A stretch of DNA of 63,953 bases from Gammaproteobacteria bacterium (GTDB lineage Bacteria; Pseudomonadota; Gammaproteobacteria; Steroidobacterales; Steroidobacteraceae), in contig JAGWPU010000006.1 of NCBI GenBank assembly GCA_028870355.1, positions 1 to 63,953 of the forward strand. The letters run 5' to 3'. Of the stretch, positions 32,413 to 41,606 are shown one piece after another. Under the pieces are notes generated by a model that saw nothing but the letters and a program-made list of their open reading frames with translations, was not told where the DNA came from and did no database searches. A program made the translations under genes and the position numbers. Position 1 is the stretch's first letter; the number at the start of each line of letters is the position of its first letter.

Positions 32413-33408
32413 ATGGGTTCACGTCGTCGCACGGTCCTGTTGGCAATCGCGGGGGTTCTCGCGCTGGCGCTCCTCGCCTGGTTCTGGCCCCCCGCGCACC
32501 GGTTCGTGTTCGGACCCGGGGCGCCGGCCGACCGGTTGCTGGTGTCGGGGAACATCGAGGCCCACGAGAGCGTCCTCAGCTTCACCAACGTCCAGGGCCG
32601 GATCACTCGCCTGCCGTTCGATGAAGGCCAGGCGGTCGCGGTCGGCACCGTGCTCGCGCAAATCGACGATGCGATCTACCGCAAGCAATGGCGGATCGAC
32701 GCCGCGACGCTCGACGTCGCGAGCCGTCAGGTCGAGGTCGCGCGCGGCAATCTCGCCGCGGCGGGTAGCGCGGTCGCGAGCGCGCTCCTGGATCTCGCCG
32801 AGAAGCGGCGCGATCTCGCCCGCACTGCCGGCCAGTTCGCGATCGGCTCGACCTCGCGTCAGGCCTACGACCTGGCCCGCACCGCGGCCGGCCAATCCGC
32901 CGCGGCGCTCGCGCACGATCGGGCACTGCAGACGGTCGCGCGCACCGACGTCGCGCTCGCCGCAGCGAACGTCGCGGCGGCCCGCGCAAGAGTCGCACTC
33001 GACCAGGTGATGCTCGGATACACGGTGCTCCGGGCACCGTTCAGCGGCGTGCTCGCGGTACGCGAAGCCGAACTCGGCGAGCTGGCCGGCCCCGGCGTCG
33101 CGATCTTCACGCTCGACGATCTCGATCACGTCTGGCTGCGTGCTTACGTGAACGAGCCCGATCTCGGCAAGATCCGGCTCGGCGAGCGCGCCGAGATCAC
33201 GACCGACGCGTATCCCGATCGGCGCTTCCCCGGCCACATCAGCTTCATCTCGTCGCAGGCCGAATTCACTCCGAAGACGGTACAGACCCACGCGGAGCGG
33301 ATCACCCTCGTCTACCGCATCCGCATCGACGTCGACAATCCGAGCCACGCCCTCCTGCCCGGGATGCCGGCCGATGCGCGCATCGCGTTGCTCCCCGCGC
33401 CGAAATGA
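32413..33408 (+). CDS. HlyD/YbhG-type periplasmic adaptor
   Basis: This 331-residue protein has an N-terminal membrane anchor (about 6-25, TVLLAIAGVLALALLAWFWP), a lipoyl-like half (SGNIEAHESVLSFTNVQGRI near 43 and GYTVLRAPFSGVLAVREAELGELA near 201), a helical hairpin in between (about 90-185) and a beta-barrel region ending GMPADARIALLPAPK. This is the HlyD/YbhG adaptor that links inner-membrane ABC proteins with the outer-membrane factor. Its stop overlaps the next ATPase start by 4 nt. Confidence 0.9.
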   Translation: MGSRRRTVLLAIAGVLALALLAWFWPPAHRFVFGPGAPADRLLVSGNIEAHESVLSFTNVQGRITRLPFDEGQAVAVGTVLAQIDDAIYRKQWRIDAATLDVASRQVEVARGNLAAAGSAVASALLDLAEKRRDLARTAGQFAIGSTSRQAYDLARTAAGQSAAALAHDRALQTVARTDVALAAANVAAARARVALDQVMLGYTVLRAPFSGVLAVREAELGELAGPGVAIFTLDDLDHVWLRAYVNEPDLGKIRLGERAEITTDAYPDRRFPGHISFISSQAEFTPKTVQTHAERITLVYRIRIDVDNPSHALLPGMPADARIALLPAPK

Positions 33409-34343
33409 ACGCGAGCGCGGCTCCGACCATCCAGGTGCGCGGCCTCACCAAGCGTTTCGGCGCGGTGCACGCCGTGCGCGGGATCGACTTCGCGGTCTCG
33501 GCCGGCGAGATCTTCGGTCTGGTCGGTCCCGACGGCGCCGGCAAGACGACCACGATGCGCATGCTCGCCGGCGTGCTGCGCCCCGACGCGGGCACGCTGA
33601 CGATCGACGGCGTCGACGTGGCCCGCGACCCGGAGAGAGCGAAGCTCCACCTGAGCTACATGCCGCAGCGCTTCGGCCTGTACGAGGATCTCACCGTCGG
33701 CGAGAACGTATTCTTCTACGCTGAATTGTTCGCCGTGCCACGCCGGGAGCGCATCGCCCGCAGCGCCGAACTGCTGCACGCGGCCGGGCTCGAAGGCTTC
33801 GAACGCCGCCTCGCGGGTCAGCTCTCCGGCGGCATGAAGCAGAAGCTCGGACTCGTCTGTGCGCTGATCCACACGCCGCGCGTCCTGCTGCTCGACGAAC
33901 CGACGACCGGCGTCGATCCGGTCTCGAGACGCGACTTCTGGGCGATCCTGTACAAGCTGCGCGAGAGCGGCGTGTCGATCGTGATGGCGACCGCCTACAT
34001 GGACGAGGCCGAACGCTGCTCGCGGCTCGCGCTGTTCCATGCCGGGGAGGTGCGCCACTGCGACACCCCGGCCCGACTGAAGGCCTCGATGCCAGGGGCG
34101 TTGCTCGCGGTGCTCGCCGCGCAACCGCGCGCGGCGCATCGGGCTATCGCCGCATCGCCCGGGGTGCTCGGCGCGCTGCTGATGGGCGACCGCGTCCATG
34201 TGCGTGTCGACGACGCGGCGCGGCGTACCCCGCAGCTCGAGGCCGCGCTGCGCACCGCCGGGGTTGCCGACGCGCGCATCGAACCGACGCCACCCGGCAT
34301 CGAGGACGTGTTCGTCGCGCTGCTCGGGGCGTCGCCCGCATGA
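33405..34343 (+). CDS. ABC efflux ATPase 1
   Basis: This 312-residue ATPase has Walker A GPDGAGKT (41-48), an intact Q-loop (SYMPQRFGLY near 84-93), signature LSGGM (140-144) and Walker B LLLDEP (161-166) followed by TTGVDPVSR. The C-terminal 90 residues form the regulatory extension seen in CcmA/NatA-like exporters. It corresponds to one half of the fused YbhF in E. coli; here the two halves are separate genes. It overlaps its neighbours by 4 nt on both sides. Confidence 0.92.
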   Translation: MNASAAPTIQVRGLTKRFGAVHAVRGIDFAVSAGEIFGLVGPDGAGKTTTMRMLAGVLRPDAGTLTIDGVDVARDPERAKLHLSYMPQRFGLYEDLTVGENVFFYAELFAVPRRERIARSAELLHAAGLEGFERRLAGQLSGGMKQKLGLVCALIHTPRVLLLDEPTTGVDPVSRRDFWAILYKLRESGVSIVMATAYMDEAERCSRLALFHAGEVRHCDTPARLKASMPGALLAVLAAQPRAAHRAIAASPGVLGALLMGDRVHVRVDDAARRTPQLEAALRTAGVADARIEPTPPGIEDVFVALLGASPA

Positions 34344-35314
34344 ACGCGAACCCCGCCGAGAGCGCGACCGGCGGCGATGCGGTGATCGCCGACGGCCTGA
34401 CCAAGCGGTTCGGCACGTTCACCGCGGTCGACCGGCTGTCGATGCGGATCGCGCGCGGCGAAGTGATGGGCTTCATCGGACCGAACGGCGCCGGCAAATC
34501 CACCTCGATCCGGATGCTCTGCGGGCTGGTCGAGCCGAGCGAAGGCCGCGCGTCCGTCGCCGGCTTCGACGTCGGCAGCCAATCGCAGGAGGTCCGCGAG
34601 CACATCGGCTACATGTCCCAGAAGTTCTCGCTGTACGGCGATCTCACGGTGCGCGAGAACCTGCGCTTCTTCGCCGGAATCTACCGCGTGCCCGCGGGCG
34701 AGCTCGCCGGCCGGATGGAATACGCGGTGTCGATGGCGGGCCTCGAGGGCCAGGAGAACACTCGCGTCGCGACGCTTGCGGGTGGCTGGAAGCAACGGCT
34801 CGCGCTCGGCTGTGCGATCCTGCATCGTCCGCCGGTGCTGTTCCTCGACGAGCCGACCTCGGGCGTCGAACCCGAGGCGCGACGCCGCTTCTGGGATCTG
34901 ATCCACGATCTCGCGGCGAACGGGGTGACGACCCTGGTCTCGACCCATTACATGGACGAGGCGGAGTACTGCAATCGAATCGCGCTGATCGACCGCGGCA
35001 AGCTGGTCGCGATGGGTAGCCCGAGCGAGCTGCGGCAGCGCGGCCTCGGGGGCGCGCTCTACGAGCTGGAGTGCTCGCCGCTCGGCGCCGCGCTCGAGGC
35101 GCTGCACGGCGCGCCGGGCATCCTCGAGGCGGCGATCTTCGGCGATCGGCTGCACGTCGTCGTCGAGTCCGGCGCCGCGGGCGCGCCGGCGCTCGCCGAG
35201 CGCCTGCGCGGTCACGGAATCGCGGTCGGCACGATCCGCCCGACGCTCCCGACTCTCGAGGACGTGTTCGTCCACCTGGTCGCGCGCGGTCTGGAAACGA
35301 GGACGATCGGATGA
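34340..35314 (+). CDS. ABC efflux ATPase 2
   Basis: This 324-residue ATPase has Walker A GPNGAGKS (47-54), Q-loop YMSQKFSLYGDLTV (about 91-104), a signature LAGGWKQR (147 onward, LSGGQ variant) and Walker B VLFLDE (166-171) followed by PTSGVEPEARRRFW. It is a paralogue of the preceding ATPase, so the pair probably forms a heterodimer. The stop overlaps the first permease start (ATGA). Confidence 0.92.
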   Translation: MNANPAESATGGDAVIADGLTKRFGTFTAVDRLSMRIARGEVMGFIGPNGAGKSTSIRMLCGLVEPSEGRASVAGFDVGSQSQEVREHIGYMSQKFSLYGDLTVRENLRFFAGIYRVPAGELAGRMEYAVSMAGLEGQENTRVATLAGGWKQRLALGCAILHRPPVLFLDEPTSGVEPEARRRFWDLIHDLAANGVTTLVSTHYMDEAEYCNRIALIDRGKLVAMGSPSELRQRGLGGALYELECSPLGAALEALHGAPGILEAAIFGDRLHVVVESGAAGAPALAERLRGHGIAVGTIRPTLPTLEDVFVHLVARGLETRTIG

Positions 35315-36447
35315 GTCCGCGCCGGCTGTTCGCGATGGTTTACAAGGAGGCGCTGCAGATCCTGCGCGATCCGCGCAGCCTCGCGATCGCGCTGGTGATG
35401 CCGCTGATGCAGATGGGCTTGCTCGGCTACGGCGTGAGCCTCGACATCAAGCACGTGCCGATCTGCGTCTACGACCAGGAGAACAGCCAGCTCACGCGCG
35501 CGATCGTGAGTCGCTTCGATGCAGCGGACTGGTTTTCGACGGTGCGCACGCTGCACGACCAAGCCGGCGTGCGCCGCGCGATCGACGCCGGCGAGTGCAT
35601 CGCCGCGGTGGTGATCCCGGTCGACTTCTCGCGCACGCTCGCGGCGACCGGCGGCGCGACGATCCAGGCGGTATTCGACGCGACCGACGTTAACACCAGC
35701 AACATCGCGCAAGGCTACCTCCAGGGCGTCATCGCCGAGGTCAATGCCGGGATCGAGGCGCGATGGTTCGCTGCGCACGGCGGACAGCCCTCGGGGATCG
35801 GACAGATCGACCTGCAGCCCGGCACCTGGTTCAACGAGACCCTGGACAGCCGCAATTTCATCATTCCCGGGGTGGTCGCGGTGATCCTCGCATTGATCGG
35901 CGCCCAGCTCACCTCGCTGACGATCTCGCGAGAATGGGAACGCGGCACCATGGAGCAACTGATCTCGACGCCGGTGACCGCGCTCGAGGTGATGCTCGGC
36001 AAGCTGATCCCGTATTTCGCCGTCGGGATGATCGATGCCGCGGTATGCCTCGCGCTCGCGGTGTTCTGGTTCGACGTTCCGTTCCGCGGCAATCTCCTCA
36101 CGCTGTTCGTGGCGACCGCGCTCTTCAGTCTCGTGGTCCTCGGGATCGGCTATCTGATCTCGGTGAGGATCCGCAGCCAGCTCGCGGCGAGCCAGATCGC
36201 GCTGCTCGTGACCTTGTTGCCGACGACGCTGCTGTCGGGCTACACGTTCCCGATCGACCAGATGCCGCGGGTGATCCAGGCGATCACGTTGGTCGTCTAT
36301 CCACGCTACTACGTGACGATCTTGCGCGGGATCTTCCTCAAGGCCAGCACGCTGCTCGACCTGTGGCAGCCGCTGCTCGGGATGATCGTCTTCGCGATCC
36401 TGATCGTCTGGCTCGCCTCGAGAGCCTTCCACAAGCGCCTGGACTGA
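35311..36447 (+). CDS. ABC-2 efflux permease 1 (YbhS-like)
   Basis: This 378-residue permease has one N-terminal helix (about 27-44), a large periplasmic domain (about 48-175, including KHVPICVYDQENSQLTRAIVSRFDAADWF) and five C-terminal helices, with the conserved ISREWERGTMEQLISTPVTALEVMLGKLIPYF block near 208-240. This is the YbhS/YhhJ type. It starts within the stop of ATPase 2 and is followed by a second permease after 4 nt. The transported molecule cannot be inferred. Confidence 0.9.
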   Translation: MSPRRLFAMVYKEALQILRDPRSLAIALVMPLMQMGLLGYGVSLDIKHVPICVYDQENSQLTRAIVSRFDAADWFSTVRTLHDQAGVRRAIDAGECIAAVVIPVDFSRTLAATGGATIQAVFDATDVNTSNIAQGYLQGVIAEVNAGIEARWFAAHGGQPSGIGQIDLQPGTWFNETLDSRNFIIPGVVAVILALIGAQLTSLTISREWERGTMEQLISTPVTALEVMLGKLIPYFAVGMIDAAVCLALAVFWFDVPFRGNLLTLFVATALFSLVVLGIGYLISVRIRSQLAASQIALLVTLLPTTLLSGYTFPIDQMPRVIQAITLVVYPRYYVTILRGIFLKASTLLDLWQPLLGMIVFAILIVWLASRAFHKRLD

Positions 36448-36451
36448 CACG

Positions 36452-37585
36452 ATGTTCGGACGCGTCGGCGTGATGCTGGTCAAGGAGTTGCTGCAGCTGC
36501 GCAGGGACCGAACGGCGATGATGCGCCTGATCATCCCGCTCGTGGTGCAGATGCTGATGTTCGGCTACGCCGCGACGTTCACCGTGCACCATGTACCGAC
36601 CGCCGTGCTCGACCTGGATCGCAGCGCGGCGAGCCGCGGCCTGGTCTCGCACTTCGTCGCTTCCGGACGATTCGACGTCGTCGACGAAGCCCAGAGCCAG
36701 GCGCAGTTGCAGAGCGACATCGATCACGACGTCACGATGATCGGTATCGTGATCCACGCGGGCTTCGCGCGCGATCTCGGCAATGGCAAGACCGCGCCGC
36801 TTCAGGTGATCGTGGACGGCACGAACTCGAATACGGCGCTGATTGCGCTCGGATACATCAATCAGATCGTCGCGCAATACTCGGCCGAGGAGGTCGCCGC
36901 GCTTGCGCGGGGGGTCGCCGGCATCGCGCGGCCGCCGGCCGGCGTGAGCCTGCAAGTCGTGCCGTGGTTCAATGCCGGTCTCGAGGACACCTGGTTCTTC
37001 ATCCCCGGGATCATCGGCAGCCTCACCTTGATGCAGGTGGTGAGCCTCACCGCGTTCGCGATCGTTCGCGAGCGCGAGGTCGGCACGCTCGAACAGATAC
37101 TCGTGAGTCCGATCCGATCGGTGGAATTCATCCTCGGCAAGACGGTGCCGTTCTTCCTGATCGGGCTCGCGGACATCGCGCTGGTGTGCGCGATCGGGAT
37201 CCTGTGGTTCAAGGTTCCGTTCGTCGGCGATCCCTTGGTACTGCTCGCCGGATCGACGCTGTTCCTGCTGGCCGTGGTCGGCATGGGATTGCTGCTGTCG
37301 ACGTACTCCCACACGCAGCAGCAAGCGTTCGCATTGAACTTCTTCTTCGTGAACCCGTTCTTCATCCTGTCCGGCTTCGCGTTCCCGATCGCCGCGATGC
37401 CAAAGGCGCTACAGTGGTTCACCCTGATCAACCCGTTGCGCTATTTCCTGATCGTGATCCGCGCGGTATTCCTGAAGGGAGTCGGCTTCTCGGTCCTGTG
37501 GCCCGACTTGACCGCGATGGCGGCGCTCGCGCTGGTGATGCTGGCGGTGAGCGTCAGCCGCTTCAGGGCGTCGATGAGCTCATGA
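36452..37585 (+). CDS. ABC-2 efflux permease 2 (YbhR-like)
   Basis: This 377-residue permease is a paralogue of the one before it, with an N-terminal helix (about 25-42, MRLIIPLVVQMLMFGYAATF), a periplasmic domain, and a C-terminal helical bundle containing IVREREVGTLEQILVSPIRSVEFILGKTVPFF near 202-233. Two permeases and two ATPases together make one heteromeric exporter. The stop lies 4 nt inside the next gene (ATGA), so the beta-lactamase-fold protein is translated with the operon. Confidence 0.9.
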   Translation: MFGRVGVMLVKELLQLRRDRTAMMRLIIPLVVQMLMFGYAATFTVHHVPTAVLDLDRSAASRGLVSHFVASGRFDVVDEAQSQAQLQSDIDHDVTMIGIVIHAGFARDLGNGKTAPLQVIVDGTNSNTALIALGYINQIVAQYSAEEVAALARGVAGIARPPAGVSLQVVPWFNAGLEDTWFFIPGIIGSLTLMQVVSLTAFAIVREREVGTLEQILVSPIRSVEFILGKTVPFFLIGLADIALVCAIGILWFKVPFVGDPLVLLAGSTLFLLAVVGMGLLLSTYSHTQQQAFALNFFFVNPFFILSGFAFPIAAMPKALQWFTLINPLRYFLIVIRAVFLKGVGFSVLWPDLTAMAALALVMLAVSVSRFRASMSS

Positions 37586-38562
37586 GCGCCGCCGACCTCG
37601 ATGCGCAGATGGCCGCCTATCGCGGCGCCGTGCCGGGCGCCTGCGTGCTGGTCATCGATCACGGGAGCCCGAGGATCCGTCGCGCCTACGGACTCGCCGA
37701 TCTCGAGAGCGGTGCGGCCTCGACACCGGCGACGAACTACCGGCTCGCGTCGGTGACCAAGCAATTCACGGCGGCCGCGATCGCGTTGCTGGTCGAGGAC
37801 GGGCGACTGGGATTCGACGATCGCGTGCGGGATTGGCTGCCGTCGCTTCCCGGCGCCGTCGCGCCGGTCACGGTGCGCCAGCTCCTGACGCACACGGCAG
37901 GCCTGATCGACTACGAGGACCTGATCGCACCCGATGCCACCGTCCCGCTGCGCGACGCCGGTGTGCTCGCGCTCCTCGAGCGCGAGAGCCGCACCTACTT
38001 CGCCCCGGGCACCGGGTACCGCTACAGCAACGGCGGCTACGCCTTGCTCGCGCTCATCGTCGAGCGCGCCGCGAACACGAGTTTCGCTGCGTTCCTGCGC
38101 AACCGGGTGTTCGAGCCGCTCGGCATGCATGGCACCGTCGCGTTCCAGGCGGGAGTTTCGACGGTGCCGAATCGCGCGTACGGATACACCGCCGTCGGGA
38201 CCTCGTGGGTGCGGACCGACCAGAACCTGACGAGCTCGGTGCTCGGCGACGGCGGCATCTACTCCTCGATCGACGATCTCGCGAAATGGGATGCCGCGCT
38301 CGGCGACGATCGGCTGCTTCGCGCCGACACGCGTCGCGCATTGTTCACCGCCGCGACCGCGACCGACGATCCGAGCGTGGACTATGCGATGGGTTGGCGT
38401 GTCACCGGCGAGACCTTGTGGCATTCGGGCGAGTCGGTCGGCTTCCGCAACGTGATCGTGCGCTACCCTCGGCGCGCACTCACGGTGATCATCCTGACGA
38501 ACCGCAGCGATCCGGAGCCCTATCGGACCGCGCTCTCGATCGCCGCGCGCTGTCTCGGCTAG
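37582..38562 (+). CDS. Serine beta-lactamase-fold hydrolase
   Basis: This 326-residue protein belongs to the class C beta-lactamase/esterase-like family. The serine motif is S57-V-T-K60, the second motif Y148-S-N150 and the third an HSGES (HxG) near 289. Class C-like proteins include esterases, D-amino peptidases and carboxypeptidases, so a true beta-lactamase role is not implied. No signal peptide is visible, which is odd for a family that usually acts outside the cytoplasm. It is the last gene of the efflux operon and shares the CTAG at its end with the converging DUF1499 gene. Confidence 0.88.
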   Translation: MSAADLDAQMAAYRGAVPGACVLVIDHGSPRIRRAYGLADLESGAASTPATNYRLASVTKQFTAAAIALLVEDGRLGFDDRVRDWLPSLPGAVAPVTVRQLLTHTAGLIDYEDLIAPDATVPLRDAGVLALLERESRTYFAPGTGYRYSNGGYALLALIVERAANTSFAAFLRNRVFEPLGMHGTVAFQAGVSTVPNRAYGYTAVGTSWVRTDQNLTSSVLGDGGIYSSIDDLAKWDAALGDDRLLRADTRRALFTAATATDDPSVDYAMGWRVTGETLWHSGESVGFRNVIVRYPRRALTVIILTNRSDPEPYRTALSIAARCLG

Positions 38563-39323
38563 CGGCGCGTCGCGCGTCCGAGACGCGCATCGAGAGCGGC
38601 GCGGAACGCGCGGATGCGTTGAGCGTTCTTGCCGAGGTCGCTTTCGCCGACGCGCGATTCGGAGCGAATGTCGAGGCGGCTGCCGGAACCTGACGGCTCG
38701 ACGCGAATCACCACGTCGTCGGTGAAGCCGAACCAGAACGTCGTGTCGCTGGCTTCGATGAGTCCGGTCCGGGGGTCTGCCGAGACCCGCTTCCAGCCGA
38801 GCGCGTCCGCGGTCCGCCGTGCGGCATCGAACACCCTCGCGACCGGCAGATCGAACGTCATCGTCCGGATGTCGGGATACGCCTTTTCCTGGAGCGCGGC
38901 AACCGACGCCCCGGCGTACACGGTCGAGTTCACCGCATGCGCGGCCGCACGCAGGGCGAGGACGTCCGGCTGGAATTGCGGGGGATTCACGACGTCGGTG
39001 GTGATGTCGTGGATCACCGGCAAGGACTCGGCCTTCCTCAGCATCGCATAAGGAATTCCCCACGCGACGCCTCCGAGCACGAGGCCGAGGACCGCTCGGA
39101 CGGCGCTGCCGGGCCGGTGGGCGATCCGGGACACGACCAGCCCGATCAGTCCGAGGCCACCACCCAGCATGCCGGCGAACGCGCCGTATTTCATCATCCC
39201 GAACGCGACCGACAGGTCGGTCAGGCCGAAGCGATAGAACGGTCCGGGCAGCGCGACCGCGAGGATCGCGACCACCGCGACGACCAGGGCGAGATTCGCA
39301 AGGACTCGAGCCATCGATTCCAT
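38559..39323 (-). CDS. DUF1499 membrane protein
   Basis: This 254-residue protein has three or four N-terminal hydrophobic segments (about 7-30, 42-66, 76-98) and a C-terminal soluble domain (about 130-245) with the DUF1499 features DLPVARVFDAARRTADALGWKRV and FWFGFTDDVVIRVEPSGSGSRLDIRSESRVG. The role of DUF1499 is unknown. ATG at 39323 is used; a second in-frame ATG three codons later is equally possible. It converges on the efflux operon with a 4-nt overlap of stop codons. Confidence 0.87.
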   Translation of the reverse strand: MESMARVLANLALVVAVVAILAVALPGPFYRFGLTDLSVAFGMMKYGAFAGMLGGGLGLIGLVVSRIAHRPGSAVRAVLGLVLGGVAWGIPYAMLRKAESLPVIHDITTDVVNPPQFQPDVLALRAAAHAVNSTVYAGASVAALQEKAYPDIRTMTFDLPVARVFDAARRTADALGWKRVSADPRTGLIEASDTTFWFGFTDDVVIRVEPSGSGSRLDIRSESRVGESDLGKNAQRIRAFRAALDARLGRATRR

Positions 39324-39357
39324 GATACCAGCGCGCAGGGCCGCGCGGGCGCGCGAA

Positions 39358-40452
39358 TCAGCGCTGACCGAGCACCCCCTGGACCACGAGACTGCTGACC
39401 GCGACCGCGATCCAGACCCCGGTTCCGAGCAGGATCGGCCGGATCCCGGTCGCAGCGATGCGCCGCAGGTCCGCCGACAGGCCGATCGAGCTCAACGCCA
39501 TCACGATCAGGAAGGTCGCGGCCGTCGCGATGCCCGGGAGCCACCCGGCCGGGATCCAGCCGGCGGTGCGCACCGCGGACGCGGCGAGGAACCAGAGGAT
39601 GAACCACGGGAAGACCCGCGCAAGGTTCAACTGGACGCCGTTGCGGCGGTGACGCACCGACTCCACGATCGCGAGCACGAGGCAGACCGGGATGATCAAG
39701 GTCGATCGGGTCAGCTTGACGATCGTCGCGAAATCACCCGCGACGTGACTCCAGCCGTAGGCCACGGCCACCACGGACGAGGTGTCGTTGACGGCGGTGC
39801 CCGCCCACATGCCGAACCCGAGGTCCGACAGGTGCAGCCAATGGCCGAAGATCGGGAACACCAGGACGGCGACGAGGTTGAACAGGAAGATCGTCGAGAT
39901 CGCGAACGCCGTATCGTGCTCGTCCGCCCTGATCACCGGCGCGACCGCCGCGATCGCCGAGCCGCCGCAGATCGCGGTACCGACGCCGATCAGCACTTTC
40001 AGATGATCCGGCACGCGCAGCACGCGCCCGAGCGCCCAGGCGGCGAGGAACGCGGTCGTCATCGTCACCGCGGTCACGGCCAGGGACCGCACGCCGGTGT
40101 GCGCGACCGTGACCAGGCTGAGGCCGAACCCGAGCAGCACGATGGACCACTGCAATACGTGCTTCGCGACGAACCGCACGCCCGGGAGGAACACCGCCGA
40201 CGGCGTGAACAGATTGCCCACCGCGATGCCGAGCAGGATCCCGCAGACGGGCGCGCCCAGGAGCGGCAGCACGCGCCCGATCTGCCAGGCGAGGCTCGCG
40301 ATCGCGGTGGTCAGGACGAGTCCCGGCAGCAGACGGGCGATGCCGGACGTGCCGGTGAACGGCCAGCCGGTCCGTCGCGCGGCCGCGTCGGCACGATCCG
40401 GGGCGGCGACGGCAACGGAGGCCGCGGACGCAGACAGTCGTTGTGAGGACAT
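39358..40452 (-). CDS. YeiH-family putative sulfate/anion exporter
   Basis: This 364-residue integral membrane protein has about ten hydrophobic segments and fits the YeiH (UPF0324/PF03601) family: GAPVCGILLGIAVGNLF near 66, AKHVLQWSIVLLGFGLSL near 95, GVGTAICGGSAIAAVAPVI near 156 and GFGMWAGTAVNDTSSVVAVAY near 211. YeiH homologues are proposed exporters of small anions such as sulfate. The gene is divergent from a LysR regulator with which such genes are usually paired. The first 30 residues are Ala/Ser-rich and not part of the family core. Confidence 0.88.
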   Translation of the reverse strand: MSSQRLSASAASVAVAAPDRADAAARRTGWPFTGTSGIARLLPGLVLTTAIASLAWQIGRVLPLLGAPVCGILLGIAVGNLFTPSAVFLPGVRFVAKHVLQWSIVLLGFGLSLVTVAHTGVRSLAVTAVTMTTAFLAAWALGRVLRVPDHLKVLIGVGTAICGGSAIAAVAPVIRADEHDTAFAISTIFLFNLVAVLVFPIFGHWLHLSDLGFGMWAGTAVNDTSSVVAVAYGWSHVAGDFATIVKLTRSTLIIPVCLVLAIVESVRHRRNGVQLNLARVFPWFILWFLAASAVRTAGWIPAGWLPGIATAATFLIVMALSSIGLSADLRRIAATGIRPILLGTGVWIAVAVSSLVVQGVLGQR

Positions 40453-40497
40453 CGATCGGCTCCGAAATCTCGAGGAGCGTCACTCTACGGCCCGGCG

Positions 40498-40540
40498 ATT
40501 CCTAAGAATATTTTCTATTTTTTATGGTCTTGATAAGATT
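40498..40540. promoter_or_regulatory. AT-rich divergent control region, YeiH / LysR
   Basis: A strikingly AT-rich island in a GC-rich genome lies directly upstream of the LysR start. It contains AGAA-TATT-TTCT (40505-40516), a near-palindromic ATTCCTAAGAAT (40498-40509) and CTTGATAAG near 40529. LysR-type regulators bind dyads with a T-N11-A core in such regions, so this is the expected operator and promoter for both genes. I cannot assign the -10 and -35 boxes securely. Confidence 0.55.
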
Positions 40541-40545
40541 TACTG

Positions 40546-41520
40546 ATGATCGGGATCAGCCCGCGACAGCTCGAGGTGTTTGCCGCCGTCGCGGAGCTCG
40601 GCACGGTGCGCGCAGCCGCCGAGCGCTTGCACCTCACGCAGCCCGCGGTGAGCATGGCGCTCGCCCAGATGGAGTCGCGGCTCGAAGAGCGTCTGTTCGA
40701 TCGGGCGCGGCGGCGGCTGCACATCAACGAGCGCGGCCGCGCGCTGTTGCCGCGGGTCCAGGAGGCCCTGGTGCGGCTACGCGAAATCGACCGTCCGCGG
40801 CCCTCGGATCGCACCGCGTTGGGCGGCGCGCTGCGCATCGGCGCGAGCAATACCGTCGGCAACTACCGGATCGGCGATCTGCTCGGCGGCTTCGTCGCGA
40901 GGCACCCGAGCGTGACGATCGACCTCGCGATCGGCAACACCGAGACGATCCTCGAGCGACTGCTCGACTTCGCGCTCGACGTCGCCTGCGTCGAGGGCGC
41001 GGTCACGCATCCGGGGCTGCAGGCGACCGCGTGGCGGGAGGATCGGCTCGTCGTCTGCGCGGGGCCCGACCATCCGCTCGCACGACGGCGACGGCTACGG
41101 GCCGCGGATTTCTCCGGCCAGCAGTGGATCCTGCGCGAGCCCGGCTCCGCGACCCGATCGCTCGCCGAGCGGGCCCTGGCACGCTTGCCCGATGCGCGCG
41201 CGTCGATCGAACTGCCTCAGACCGAAGCGATCAAGCAAGCCGTCATCGCCGGACTGGGGCTCGCGTTCCTGCCCGCGGTCGCGGTCGCCGATTCGGTCGC
41301 GCTCGGTCGCATCGCGCTGTTGGCGACGCCGTTCCTCGACCTGCATCGCACGCTGTGGCTCGCGACCGGCCGGGACCGCTACCAAAGCGAGGTGCTCGGC
41401 GCGCTCCTCGCCGATCTGGGGACGGTCGCGGCCGCGGGTGAACGAGCGCCTGCGCGGCGCACTGACGGCGGGCGCGCGGCCGCTTCGCGTGCCCGATCCA
41501 GCGGGCCGCACGAGCGGTGA
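40546..41520 (+). CDS. LysR-family regulator divergent from YeiH gene
   Basis: This 324-residue regulator has the LysR helix-turn-helix in residues 4-62 (SPRQLEVFAAVAELGTVRAAAERLHLTQPAVSMALAQME) and a substrate-binding domain from about 92 with LRIGASNTVGNYRIG. It is like YeiE, which is encoded next to yeiH in enteric bacteria. The extra C-terminal tail rich in Arg/Ala (about 300-324) is unusual and probably disordered. It likely activates the YeiH gene through the AT-rich region between them; the inducer is unknown. Confidence 0.92.
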   Translation: MIGISPRQLEVFAAVAELGTVRAAAERLHLTQPAVSMALAQMESRLEERLFDRARRRLHINERGRALLPRVQEALVRLREIDRPRPSDRTALGGALRIGASNTVGNYRIGDLLGGFVARHPSVTIDLAIGNTETILERLLDFALDVACVEGAVTHPGLQATAWREDRLVVCAGPDHPLARRRRLRAADFSGQQWILREPGSATRSLAERALARLPDARASIELPQTEAIKQAVIAGLGLAFLPAVAVADSVALGRIALLATPFLDLHRTLWLATGRDRYQSEVLGALLADLGTVAAAGERAPARRTDGGRAAASRARSSGPHER

Positions 41521-41606
41521 ACAGCGGCACGAGCGCTTCGGCACGCGTCTCTCCCTCCCGATCGATTCGGGATACCATGCAGCATCTAGCACCGGAGGGC
41601 CGTTCC

